NCBI RefSeq assembly: GCF_030816715.1
Contig: NZ_JAUSYH010000001.1
Span: 2,108,001-2,172,000, forward strand
Length of the DNA: 64,000 bases
Source: Streptomyces achromogenes
GTDB lineage: Bacteria > Actinomycetota > Actinomycetes > Streptomycetales > Streptomycetaceae
Direction: 5' to 3'
The notes beneath the pieces were generated by a model that worked only from the letters and a program-made list of their open reading frames with translations, had not been told where the DNA came from and did no database searches. Shown here piece by piece: positions 48,001 to 55,184 of this stretch; within the stretch, counting starts at the first letter, position 1; every line of letters begins with the position of its first letter. A program made the position numbers and the translations under genes.

Positions 48001-48074
48001 GTCAATAACCGTCGTACGTGCGAGTCGTCGAGCGACAGAAGCCACGTCCGGAATTCGAGTCCCCACCCGTCCAT
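42033..48074 (-). CDS. Giant P-loop NTPase (STAND/AAA-like), 2013 residues
   Basis: One uninterrupted frame. Residues 1-175 are a helical module; 195-330 coiled coil (ELEAELGRLDAEAYEERERRLDDL); 335-545 disordered Pro/Ala/Glu; 545-1170 all-helical; 1190-1300 an alpha/beta domain leading into LPWTSYNPYTPFVAG. The NTPase core begins VPPEVFFGRDDEM (1315-1326), Walker A YGGRQLGKSALL (1339-1350), Walker B LLILADEADAFL (1428-1439), a sensor-like strand KVVFAGLHQVQRF and VGPL. A winged-helix region and a degenerate second NTPase-like region with a TGGWAPWVELAI lid end the protein. Such FxGR-P-loop proteins are signal-regulated switches in conflict systems. An internal ATG at residue 178 could be a second start. 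Confidence 0.85.
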   Translation of the reverse strand: MDGWGLEFRTWLLSLDDSHVRRLLTRHVCLRQRRCAHLKGAGAVQPVTRQEVQSGRVWLAKAKEAQLVELAVCAVAGAAQMLRSEYGFPEQVLAEPSGSQLIKMFEVLDPEFARCAAYGLLHPRLAEMPAAILAERNPESLFRAADREPPRDAREIGPALCVTLARNEHDEKGETATMTSPGDQSSNSTEEEQPGGMRSAANRLRSTGAELARALRETAQRVEEGRLYEEGAWTPGELAQWREQRSLLAERVAGAGATWPSESGFAELEAELGRLDAEAYEERERRLDDLRRQAEQLKSMIAGAADDIVADHLGQALGRLSAQLADLESAGRDAGSHSAEPELAEDVLAPQAVDEPEAFAAGRAVAEAEKPSGRDSATPTAGEPAPSTMESNAFSVPEMSEHPQAAVLTEDPAAAGPSRSAPAVVPSEAEQCTGPSHPALIPAALLSDPAQAAVPPAPAPAKSAEVSGTRHSHGSAGRPAGVVADTESAEVGRGPALTDAKPAAVEGGPGVAVPALAAGDTDPAVDEALSAPEDDADPWPVGMEHADWAPAAPWETGQIPPVAQLVAAGRLPHAYWMTAASREPEMRAQVLAFAAAAFSSFGSDEATQVQIDHDITPERVADDREAALVATTAALRAGLSAGWPHALISDFTPPPGLSAPWQQLLTVLVAAVRDAKKFTPGAIEDLAAPGDAQTLEEFGESARVLLEDLPRRKIKYQRASRVLKYLAGPSGALHQALRTVLDWVQGGDASRLTPLSENLRRPEYVDRLIEEADSRFRTPKQAKESIHSGALRQLHAAVRSVSELLAKADAVAGAIRNRETAKGTELPQLAAVISELEAYEPPPGVGGASLGLLRSWLVGQFVADTAAPPASAEDRQLSHRTPSADFLLLAPYIPRDTDGRPDLRDPRTPRSMAALLAPESPDVALGLYLESGDLNLARALIAWTERSHTHGTDLPEDWGELASRRCREAEKAWRHRTAERHREAAGLLAQIRTLNLMSPDVEREFTGRLQEFADGDDAGRYRHALTRLVQLVRDLTALVEASTERLRQDLDRLRLDPERPLAERDHNRIRDLIEEGDTVTAQEFLALAGGGDELPDRSEDDGAELVEFVAGLVGPGVPQPGGDGVHASWWVRRYGSGERLTQAEKQALDSWQALCTKYGRSSEWQQHIPRVLRLLGLEPTGQLNSDRPGQGIRRLKVRATVAEGAGYVAALGSRATSYTILLVWEEQRAGGPLAHLEDADVDANIVLYLHPLGLASRHALADAASGRAQQALVIDPAVFGWMVARAPRSFRSLQRVTLPWTSYNPYTPFVAGLVPPEVFFGRDDEMREVMDANGGLFLYGGRQLGKSALLQRVAELFPSRSESNVAVYLDLLKAEIGQAEPPEQIWALLAEGLKRRHVFDAKTSERGGPDVVAKRIRDWLDEDDSRRLLILADEADAFLTADSRRVFRAGGESTFQNVKRFQQLMEQTNRRLKVVFAGLHQVQRFGDLSNVSTAHGGPDVLVGPLKSHAAVRLVTEPMAALGFVFDRPELVWRILAITNYQANLVQIFCSELVRTLQGRSRPQPGWPTRITEEDVQGVAASETVRRRLAERLRFTINLEDRYRVLTLVIALRSIADGYQGDYTAEQLLDLAREAWPDGFDELGVKRVEIYLTEMVGLGLLVQLGDRSRFAVRSPNVVNMLGTREELELELRESEFSLPYDYDPRAARRLLGRDTGNGIQRYSPLTEGQLHEAAQPGVTVIGTTALHRPPLMIRAAEAFAEARGVEVRKVTAPDELRLVLKEASRLRRNYVLVADLCGLDAAELGAALQACVEHAGPAADVRVRSTVRKHAGNRSVFLLADAVLAGRLGEAREGARLPVRFLRPERWTVDSLRAWPECPFVSRVERGRLMEVTGGWAPWVELAIAEVTVKGATLDSSLDSVRRAISKPGNLVEHWQRSGLDAQDEERLGMWSSYVDEGQGVPLDDVAAAIECTLNETRLWLDRLDWLGVLESLPGGLSVDPVTFQAARARVAGE

Positions 48075-48096
48075 GTCCAGATAGTGCCATGGACAT
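48073..48096. promoter_or_regulatory. Inverted repeat over the NTPase start codon
   Basis: atgtcca (48073-48079) and tggacat (48090-48096) are perfect 7-bp arms with a 10-bp centre, covering the ATG at 48074-48072. The site could be an operator or an RNA hairpin that masks the start. No clear ribosome site precedes this ATG, so the mRNA may be leaderless. Confidence 0.5.
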
Positions 48097-48274
48097 CTGA
48101 CAATCCGTGAGGCACTTACACACCCCGGCGACGAGGTCTTTTACGCGACATCCGCCACCCACCGGGAAACCGGTACGGCCGCATGCCGCCGTGACGCATC
48201 ATTGCACCTCGGTACCCCTGCCCGGAGTGGCCGGGTTACCTGCCGAATCGGGGTCGAAGAGGAGGAGGGCCATC

Positions 48275-49798
48275 GTGCCCCACGAGATCAACGAGTCATT
48301 CCTCGCACTGCCACTACACGCCCTCGCCGACGCCGCGCTCGCACGCGCGCGGGCGCTGGGTGCGGAGCACGCGGACTTCCGGTTCGAGCGGGTGCGCAGC
48401 GCGTCCTGGCGGCTGCGGGACGCCAAGCCCGCCGGGTCCTCGGACACCACCGACCTCGGGTACGCGGTGCGGGTGGTGCACGGCGGCACCTGGGGGTTCG
48501 CGTCCGGCGTGGATCTGACGATGGACGCCGCGGCCCGGGTCGCCTCGCAGGCGGTGGCGATGGCCAAGCTGTCCGCGCAGGTGATCAAGGCCGCCGGCTC
48601 GGACGAGCGGGTCGAGCTGGCCGACGAGCCGGTGCACGCGGACAGGACGTGGATCTCGTCCTACGAGATCGACCCGTTCACCGTGCCGGACGAGGAGAAG
48701 GCGGCGCTGCTCGCGGACTGGAGCACGCGGCTGCTGGCGGCGAACGGCATCAACCACGTGGACGCCTCGCTGCTGACCGTCCACGAGAACAAGTTCTACG
48801 CCGACACGGCCGGGACGGTGACCACCCAGCAGCGGGTGCGGCTGCACCCGGCGGTGAACGCGGTGTCGGTCGACGAGTCCAGCGGCGAGTTCGACTCGAT
48901 GCGCACCGTCGCGCCTCCCGTGGGACGCGGCTGGGAGTACCTCACCGGCACCGGCTGGGACTGGGACGACGAGCTGGCCCGCATCCCGGAGCTGCTCGCC
49001 GAGAAGATGCGCGCGCCGAGCGTGGACCCGGGGCTGTACGACCTGGTCGTCGACCCGTCCAACCTGTGGCTGACCATCCACGAGTCCATCGGGCACGCCA
49101 CCGAGCTGGACCGCGCCCTCGGCTACGAGGCCGCCTACGCCGGCACCTCCTTCGCCACCTTCGACCAGCTCGGCACGCTGCGCTACGGCTCGGAGCTGAT
49201 GAACGTCACGGGCGACCGCACCGCCGAGCACGGCCTGGCGACCGTCGGGTACGACGACGAGGGCGTCGCGGGCCAGTCCTGGGATCTGGTGAAGGACGGC
49301 ACGCTCGTCGGCTACCAGCTGGACCGGCGGATCGCGAAGCTCACCGGATTCGAGCGCTCCAACGGCTGCGCGTTCGCCGACTCCCCCGGACATGTGCCGG
49401 TGCAGCGCATGGCCAACGTGTCGCTGCGGCCGGATCCTGCCGGGATGTCCACCGAGGACCTCATCGGCAGCGTCGACCGGGGCATCTACGTCGTCGGCGA
49501 CCGCTCCTGGTCCATCGACATGCAGCGCTACAACTTCCAGTTCACCGGGCAGCGGTTCTTCCGGATCGAGAACGGGCGGATCACCGGGCAGCTGCGGGAC
49601 GTGGCCTACCAGGCGACGACCACCGACTTCTGGGGCTCGATGGCGGCGGTGGGCGGTCCGCAGACGTACGTCCTCGGCGGCGCCTTCAACTGCGGCAAGG
49701 CCCAGCCGGGCCAGGTGGCGGCGGTGTCGCACGGTTGTCCGTCGGCCCTGTTCAAGGGCGTCAACATTCTGAACACCACGCAGGAGGCCGGTCGATGA
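48275..49798 (+). CDS. tldD: TldD-family metalloprotease subunit
   Basis: A 507-residue zinc protease subunit that works as a heterodimer with TldE to cleave unfolded or natural-product peptides. The active-site helix is HESIGHATELDRAL with His269, Glu270 and His274 (HExxxH); the third zinc ligand region is GCAFADSPGHVPV. The GTG start at 48275 follows the very strong site gaggaggaggg. It overlaps the next gene by ATGA, so the subunits are made together. The adjacent NTPase/HEPN pair is divergent across 200 bp and appears unrelated. Confidence 0.95.
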   Translation: MPHEINESFLALPLHALADAALARARALGAEHADFRFERVRSASWRLRDAKPAGSSDTTDLGYAVRVVHGGTWGFASGVDLTMDAAARVASQAVAMAKLSAQVIKAAGSDERVELADEPVHADRTWISSYEIDPFTVPDEEKAALLADWSTRLLAANGINHVDASLLTVHENKFYADTAGTVTTQQRVRLHPAVNAVSVDESSGEFDSMRTVAPPVGRGWEYLTGTGWDWDDELARIPELLAEKMRAPSVDPGLYDLVVDPSNLWLTIHESIGHATELDRALGYEAAYAGTSFATFDQLGTLRYGSELMNVTGDRTAEHGLATVGYDDEGVAGQSWDLVKDGTLVGYQLDRRIAKLTGFERSNGCAFADSPGHVPVQRMANVSLRPDPAGMSTEDLIGSVDRGIYVVGDRSWSIDMQRYNFQFTGQRFFRIENGRITGQLRDVAYQATTTDFWGSMAAVGGPQTYVLGGAFNCGKAQPGQVAAVSHGCPSALFKGVNILNTTQEAGR

Positions 49799-51190
49799 GC
49801 GCCCGTAGCACCAAGCCGCACGAGGTCGTCGAGCGCGCCCTCGGGCTGTCGCGGGCCGACGGCTGCGTCGTCATCGCCGACGAGCAGTCGACGGCGAACC
49901 TGCGCTGGGCGGGCAACGCGCTGACGACCAACGGCGTGACGCGCGGGCGCACGCTCACCGTGATCGCGACGGTCGACGGCAAGGAGGGCACCGCCTCCGG
50001 CGTCGTCTCCCGCGCCGCGGTGACCGAGGACGATCTGGAGCCCCTCGTGCGGGCCGCCGAGGCCGCCGCGCGCGGTGCGCACCCCGCCGAGGACGCCCAG
50101 CCCCTGGTCACGGGCGTGGCACCGTCTCCCGAGTTCACGGAGGCGCCGGCGGAGACCTCGTCCGCGGTGTTCGCCGACTTCGCGCCGGCGCTGGGCGAGG
50201 CGTTCGCACGCGCGCGTGCGGGCGGCCGCGAGCTGTACGGGTTCGCCAACCACGAGCTGGTCTCGACGTACGTGGGCACCTCGACGGGTCTGCGGCTGCG
50301 GCACGACCAGCCGAACGGGACGCTCGAGCTGAACGCCAAATCCCCGGACCGCACGCGTTCGGCGTGGGCGGGGCGGTCGACCCGTGACTTCAAGGACGTC
50401 GACCCGGCGGTGCTCGACGCCGAGCTGGCCGTGCGGCTCGGCTGGGCGCAGCGGCGGATCGATCTGCCGGCCGGCCGGTACGAGACGCTGCTGCCGCCGA
50501 CCGCGGTGGCCGACCTGATGATCTACCAGCTGTGGTCGGCGTCCGGCCGGGACGCGACCGAGGGCCGGACGGTGTTCTCCAAGCCCGGCGGCGGTACCCG
50601 GCTCGGCGAGAAGCTGACCGACCTGCCGCTGACGCTGCGCAGCGACCCGAACGCGCCCGGCCTGGAGTCGGCGCCGTTCGTCATCGCGCACACCTCCGGC
50701 GGCGACCAGTCGGTGTTCGACAACGGGCTGCCGCTGCGGTCCACCGAGTGGATCGGCGGGGGCGAGCTGAGGAACCTGACGACCACCCGGCACAGCGCGG
50801 CGCTGACCGGGCTGCCGGTGGCGCCGGGGGCCGACAACCTGATCCTGGACGGCGGGGCGGACCGCTCGCTGGACGAGATGGTCGCCGCCACCGGTCGCGG
50901 CCTGCTGCTGACCTGTCTCTGGTACATCCGCGAGGTCGACCCGGCGACCCTGCTGCTGACCGGCCTGACCCGGGACGGCGTGTACCTCGTCGAGGACGCG
51001 CGAGGTCGTCGGCGAGGTCAACAACTTCCGGTTCAACGAGTCGCCGGTCGACCTGCTGGGGCGGGCGACGGAGGCGGGGCGCACGGAGAAGACGCTGCCC
51101 CGGGAGTGGAGCGACTGGTTCACCAGGGCCGCGATGCCCGCCCTGCGGGTGCCGGACTTCAATATGAGCTCTGTCAGTCAGGGCGTATAA
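49795..51190 (+). pseudogene. tldE: TldE/PmbA subunit gene with a +1 frameshift near the 3' end
   Basis: The non-catalytic partner of TldD. The first 401 codons are intact (MSARSTKPHEVVERAL to DGVYLVED). At 50998-51001 the bases gcgc replace an expected codon, adding one base. Read past it in the shifted frame, the normal ending appears: EVVGEVNNFRFNESPVDLLGRA..., REWSDWFTRAAMPALRVP, then SVSQGV and TAA at 51188-51190. The unshifted frame instead gives 65 unrelated residues and stops at 51198. The NNFRFNESP motif is conserved in TldE, so the unshifted product should be impaired. A sequencing error is as likely as a real mutation. Confidence 0.88.
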
Positions 51191-51245
51191 CCTCGTAGCC
51201 GGCAGTCATCCGACTGCGTGAAGATCATCAAGGAGACCGAGAACC

Positions 51246-52511
51246 GTGACGGACATCGTCGACGAACTGACGTGGCGAGGGCTGGTCGCCCTCTCCACGG
51301 ACGAGGACGCATTGCGCAAGGCGTTCGCGGACGGTCCTGTCACGTTCTATTGCGGCTTCGACCCGACCGCGCCCAGCCTGCACCTCGGCAACCTCGTGCA
51401 GATCCTGACGATGCGCCGCATCCAGCAGGCGGGCAACCGTCCGCTGGGCCTGGTCGGGGGCGCCACCGGCCTGATCGGCGACCCTAAGCCGAACGCGGAG
51501 CGCGTGCTGAACGCGCCCGAGGTCGTCGCCCAGTGGGTGGAGCGGCTGCGCGCGCAGATCGCGCCGCTGCTCGACTTCGAGGGCCCGAACGCGGCCGTCA
51601 TGGTCAACAACCTGGACTGGACCCAGGGCCTGTCGGCCATCGAGTTCCTGCGCGACGTCGGCAAGCACTTCCGGGTGAACAAGATGATCGCCAAGGAGGC
51701 CGTCTCCCGGCGGCTCAACTCCGACGCGGGCATCAGCTTCACCGAGTTCAGCTACCAGATCCTGCAGGGCATGGACTTCCTGGAGCTGTACCGGCGGTAC
51801 GGGTGCACCCTGCAGACCGGCGGCAGCGACCAGTGGGGCAACCTCACCTCGGGCACCGATCTGATCCACCGGGTCGAGCCCGACGCCGTGGTGCACGCCC
51901 TGGGCACCCCGCTGATCACCAAGGCGGACGGCACGAAGTTCGGCAAGACGGAGTCCGGCACGGTCTGGCTGGACCCCGAGATGACGACGCCGTACGCGTT
52001 CTACCAGTTCTGGCTGAACGCGGACGACCGGGACGTCTCGAAGTTCCTGCGCATCTTCAGCTTCCGGTCCCGTGCCGAGATCGAGGAGCTGGAGCGGCAG
52101 ACCGAGGAGCGGCCGCAGGCCCGCGCCGCACAGCGCGCGCTGGCGGAGGAGCTGACGACGCTGGTCCACGGCCCCGACCAGACGGCCGCGGTGGTCGCCG
52201 CGTCCAGGGCCCTCTTCGGTCAGGGCGAGCTGGGCGACCTCGACGCGCGGACGCTGGCCGCGGCCCTCTCCGAGGTGCCGCACATCCAGGTCGCGGAGCT
52301 CGGACCGGTCGTGGACCTGTTCGCCGAGGTCGGCCTGGTGGCCAGCAAGTCGGCGGCGCGGCGGACCGTCAAGGAGGGCGGGGCCTACGTGAACAACGTC
52401 AAGGTCACGGCCGAGGACGCGGTGCCGGCGGCGGAGGAGCTCATCCACGGGCGGTGGCTGGTGCTGCGTCGCGGGAAGAAGAACCTCGCCGCCGTGGAGG
52501 TCACCGGCTGA
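51246..52511 (+). CDS. tyrS: Tyrosyl-tRNA synthetase
   Basis: A 421-residue class I enzyme that charges tRNA-Tyr. The ATP site motifs are [15 protein letters not shown] (HIGH type) and [13 protein letters not shown] (KMSKS type, bacterial KFGKT form). Tyrosine-binding residues lie in [18 protein letters not shown] and GGSDQWGN. The C-terminal S4 domain is at about 355-415 ([23 protein letters not shown]). GTG start at 51246 with aaggag upstream. A small hairpin with 6-bp arms (51202-51207 and 51212-51217) precedes it; there is no room for a T-box leader. Confidence 0.97.
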   Translation: MTDIVDELTWRGLVALSTDEDALRKAFADGPVTFYCGFDPTAPSLHLGNLVQILTMRRIQQAGNRPLGLVGGATGLIGDPKPNAERVLNAPEVVAQWVERLRAQIAPLLDFEGPNAAVMVNNLDWTQGLSAIEFLRDVGKHFRVNKMIAKEAVSRRLNSDAGISFTEFSYQILQGMDFLELYRRYGCTLQTGGSDQWGNLTSGTDLIHRVEPDAVVHALGTPLITKADGTKFGKTESGTVWLDPEMTTPYAFYQFWLNADDRDVSKFLRIFSFRSRAEIEELERQTEERPQARAAQRALAEELTTLVHGPDQTAAVVAASRALFGQGELGDLDARTLAAALSEVPHIQVAELGPVVDLFAEVGLVASKSAARRTVKEGGAYVNNVKVTAEDAVPAAEELIHGRWLVLRRGKKNLAAVEVTG

Positions 52512-52602
52512 CCGCCCGACCGGCAGCACCGGCGAAGGGGCGGCTTCCCGCGGGTGGCCGCCCCGTCGCCGTGGGCGCCGTCGTGTGCGCCGGTGTACGC
52601 GC

Positions 52603-52884
52603 TCAGGCGCGGTGGTGCTTCCTCTTGCCCAGCGTCGCCATGTAGAGCATGTCGCCGAGAGCGACGATGATGATGGCGGCGATCAGCTGGAACACGTGCC
52701 GGCTCCAGTCGATGCCGGGCGTGGACTCGACGCCCGCCGCACGGGCGACCGCGTTGCCCACGATCGCGCCCAGCATGCCGAAGATGGTGGTCAGCCAGAG
52801 AGGGCTGTGCTGCTTGCCCGGGATGATCGCCTTCGCGATCAGGCCCAGCACGAATCCGACGATGATCGCCCACAACCAGCCCAT
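52603..52884 (-). CDS. GlsB/YeaQ/YmgE family small membrane protein
   Basis: A 93-residue membrane protein with three hydrophobic segments (WAIIVGFVLGLIAKAII, LTTIFGMLGAIVGNAVAR, VFQLIAAIIIVALGDMLYM). The conserved GxxAxxxxPGxxxxxxxxTxxxGxxG pattern of the transglycosylase-associated (GlsB/YeaQ) family is present. These proteins are linked to stress responses and have no enzymatic activity shown. A good ribosome site (AAGGAG) precedes the ATG at 52884; the basic end KRKHHRA faces the cytoplasm. Confidence 0.9.
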   Translation of the reverse strand: MGWLWAIIVGFVLGLIAKAIIPGKQHSPLWLTTIFGMLGAIVGNAVARAAGVESTPGIDWSRHVFQLIAAIIIVALGDMLYMATLGKRKHHRA

Positions 52885-53086
52885 GGCTGTCTCCTTTTCC
52901 GGCTCTACGTGAGCAGTGGCCTCAAGTCTCGGGTCGCTCGCCGTACGACGCATGTCGGGTACGGCCGTACGCGGGACGGCGCAGCAGGGTCGCCCGGACC
53001 GCAGACGCCCCGGTCTCCAGGACTGCGCAGCCGCGGCGTAACGTGGAGGGCAGGGGGAAGGACGACGCGGGCGGACGGGGAATGTC

Positions 53087-53494
53087 ATGCGGAAGCAGGG
53101 TGGCGGCGGGAACGCCCAGGTGTTCCGGATCACCGGCGCACGCCAGGGGCTCCAGGACGATGTGCGGGGCCGCCAGCGGCGCTACATCATCTCGATGTCG
53201 GTCCGCACGGTGGCGGTGATCCTGGCGGCGACCTTGTGGAACGTGGAACGGCATGTGGCCGTGGTGGCGCTGGTCCTGGGCCTGGTGCTGCCCTATATCG
53301 CGGTGGTGGTCGCCAACGCCGGCCGGGAGAACGTGCCTTCGCTTCCCTCGACGTTCGTCGGCGTGCCTGTGCGGCCCATGATCACGCCGCCGCGCGCCGA
53401 CGACGGCTCCGCTCAGTCCGCCCCCGAAGAGGAGGGCTTCGCGGAACCCCGCCGGGAGGAACCGGCGCCCGGTCGGGCTGAGCGGCAGCCGTGA
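53087..53494 (+). CDS. DUF3099 family membrane protein
   Basis: A 135-residue protein with a soluble N-terminus containing the DUF3099 signature FRITGARQGLQDDVRGRQRRYIISM, two closely spaced membrane segments (VRTVAVILAATLW, VAVVALVLGLVLPYIAVVVANAG), and a disordered acidic/Pro-rich tail. The family is restricted to actinobacteria and has no known role. ATG at 53087 after a GC-rich purine stretch. Confidence 0.88.
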   Translation: MRKQGGGGNAQVFRITGARQGLQDDVRGRQRRYIISMSVRTVAVILAATLWNVERHVAVVALVLGLVLPYIAVVVANAGRENVPSLPSTFVGVPVRPMITPPRADDGSAQSAPEEEGFAEPRREEPAPGRAERQP

Positions 53495-53613
53495 GCGGGC
53501 TGTGCGCCAAGCTCAGGAAAAGCTCAGATCAATCATGTTGTTCCAGTGCCGTGGGGGTGGTCTGCCGTGACATACTTCGTACGCGCTCCGCATCCCCCGT
53601 CGGAGCGACGGAC

Positions 53614-53651
53614 CGACGCCGGGCAGCTCCCCCCGTGGCTGCTCGGCGTCG
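53614..53651 (+). terminator. Hairpin followed by T-rich run
   Basis: cgacgccgggcagc (53614-53627) pairs with gctgctcggcgtcg (53638-53651) with one mismatch and is followed by ccttt. It could end the DUF3099 transcript or act as an attenuator in the leader of the next gene, whose GTG is 29 bp further on. Confidence 0.6.
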
Positions 53652-53680
53652 CCTTTGTGTGCGTGTGGTGAGACGACTCC

Positions 53681-53914
53681 GTGAGTGACGAGACCCCCAT
53701 CTGTTCTGCCAAGGGCTGCCGTGTCGCCGCGGTGTGGGTGCTGGCCTGGAACAACCCGAAGCTCCATACGCCGGAGCGACGCAAGACGTGGCTCGCGTGC
53801 GAGGAGCACCGCGAGCATCTGTCGCAGTTCCTCGAGGTCCGTGGCTTCCTCAAGGACGTGGTCGCGCTGACCGAGTGGGAACCCCCGGAGGGGTCCGGGG
53901 ACCGGGCCGTCTGA
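53681..53914 (+). CDS. Small cysteine-containing conserved protein
   Basis: A 77-residue protein. Three cysteines and histidines are arranged as ICSAKGC, then LACEEHREHL, which looks like a small zinc-binding knuckle. Residues 40-70 form a helix and a Trp/Pro ending (ALTEWEPPEG). Homologues in actinobacteria are annotated variously and have no proven role (some databases call them acetone carboxylase, which I consider a misnomer). GTG start at 53681. Confidence 0.8.
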   Translation: MSDETPICSAKGCRVAAVWVLAWNNPKLHTPERRKTWLACEEHREHLSQFLEVRGFLKDVVALTEWEPPEGSGDRAV

Positions 53915-54012
53915 GCCGGTCCCGCGCACCGGACCCGGCCGGAGCGGGGGCGGAGGGAGCTCCCAGTGCCGTGACCGGAAAGGCTCACCGGCTCGCGACG
54001 CCCGGCACGGCA

Positions 54013-55002
54013 CTAGCCGCCGATCGCCGACATGGGCCGGTCCGGCTGCAGGAAACTCGGGTCGTCCAGACCGGAGCCCGCCTTCTTGCCCCACATCGCC
54101 AGGCGCCAGATGCCGGCTATCTCCTCGTCGGGGGCGCCGGAGCGCAGGGCCGCCCGCAGGTCCGTCTCCTCGCGGGCGAAGAGGCAGGTGCGGACCTGGC
54201 CGTCGGCCGTCAGGCGGGTGCGGTCGCAGGCGGCGCAGAACGGGCGGGTGACGGAGGCGATGACGCCCACGCGGTGCGGGCCGCCGTCCACCAGCCAGCG
54301 TTCGGCCGGGGCCGAGCCACGTTCCTGCTCGCCCTCGGCGGTGAGCTCGAAGCGGGTGCGCAGGGAGGCCAGGATGTCCCCGGCCGTCACCATGCCCTCG
54401 CGCTTCCAGCCGTGCTGAGCGTCCAGCGGCATCTGCTCGATGAAGCGCAGCTCGTAGTCGTTCTCGACGGCCCAGGCCAGCAGGTCGGGCGCTTCGTCCT
54501 GGTTGAGGCCCGGCATCAGCACCGAGTTCACCTTCACCGGGGTCAGGCCGGCCTCGCGGGCGGCTTCGAGGCCCTCGAGGACGTCCTTGTGACGGTCCCG
54601 GCGGGTCAGGGTCTTGAAGACGTCGGGGCGCAGGGTGTCGAGGGAGACGTTGACCCGGTCCAGGCCGGCCGCCTTGAGGGCCGGGGCGGTGCGGCGCAGC
54701 CCGATGCCGTTGGTGGTGAGGGAGGTCTGGGGGCGGGGCTCCATCGCGGCGACCCGCTCGACGATGCCGACCAGGCCGGGGCGCAGCAGGGGCTCGCCGC
54801 CGGTGAAGCGGACCTCCTCGATGCCGAGGGAGGTGACCGCGATGTCGATGAGGCGGACGATCTCGTCGTCCGTGAGGAGGTCGGGCTTGGCCAGCCACTG
54901 CAGGCCCTCCTCGGGCATGCAGTAGGTGCAGCGCAGGTTGCACCGGTCGGTGAGCGAGACCCTCAGGTCGGTGGCCACTCGGCCGTAGGTGTCGATGAGC
55001 AC
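54013..55002 (-). CDS. moaA: GTP 3',8-cyclase (molybdenum cofactor)
   Basis: A 329-residue radical-SAM enzyme that makes cyclic GTP intermediate for molybdopterin synthesis. The N-terminal 4Fe-4S site is Cys21, Cys25, Cys28 in DRCNLRCTYC, followed by FTGGEPLLRPG. The C-terminal cluster is FCAACDRTRLTADGQVRTCLF. The protein ends in the required Gly-Gly (MSAIGG), which donates into the active site. GTG start at 55002. No other moa gene is close; the cofactor genes are dispersed in this genome or lie elsewhere. Confidence 0.96.
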   Translation of the reverse strand: MLIDTYGRVATDLRVSLTDRCNLRCTYCMPEEGLQWLAKPDLLTDDEIVRLIDIAVTSLGIEEVRFTGGEPLLRPGLVGIVERVAAMEPRPQTSLTTNGIGLRRTAPALKAAGLDRVNVSLDTLRPDVFKTLTRRDRHKDVLEGLEAAREAGLTPVKVNSVLMPGLNQDEAPDLLAWAVENDYELRFIEQMPLDAQHGWKREGMVTAGDILASLRTRFELTAEGEQERGSAPAERWLVDGGPHRVGVIASVTRPFCAACDRTRLTADGQVRTCLFAREETDLRAALRSGAPDEEIAGIWRLAMWGKKAGSGLDDPSFLQPDRPMSAIGG

Positions 55003-55102
55003 GTGGGCCCCCTCCCTCGTGGTGGATCGCGTGCCTGTTCCGTCACTTGTGAGCCTACGTGACGCCGCCGACAGCGACAGGGCCCGATCCCACGAGGTGG
55101 GA

Positions 55103-55138
55103 CGCGGCCGCGTCGTAGGGACCTACGACGCGGCCGCG
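55103..55138. terminator. Long hairpin between acetate symporter and moaA
   Basis: cgcggccgcgtcgtagg (55103-55119) pairs perfectly with 55122-55138, a 17-bp stem with a tiny loop. It lies after the symporter stop and before moaA on the same strand, so it ends the symporter transcript. Confidence 0.85.
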
Positions 55139-55184
55139 GGAGGAGCGTGACCGGTGGACGCCCGCGCCCCCGGTTCCGGTCGCC

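Noticed and set aside
40338..48274. Insertion sequence or integrase at the edges of the NTPase/HEPN locus
   Set aside because: No transposase frame, terminal inverted repeat pair or target duplication was seen in the flanks; the 23-bp palindrome at 40464 is single and not mirrored at the other end.
49795..51198. Unshifted tldE frame as a full 467-residue protein
   Set aside because: Its last 65 residues are Arg/Gly/Ala-rich and unrelated to TldE, while the expected ending is found one frame over.
51191..51245. T-box leader for tyrS
   Set aside because: Only 55 bp separate tldE and tyrS, with one small hairpin and no T-box sequence; too short for a T-box.
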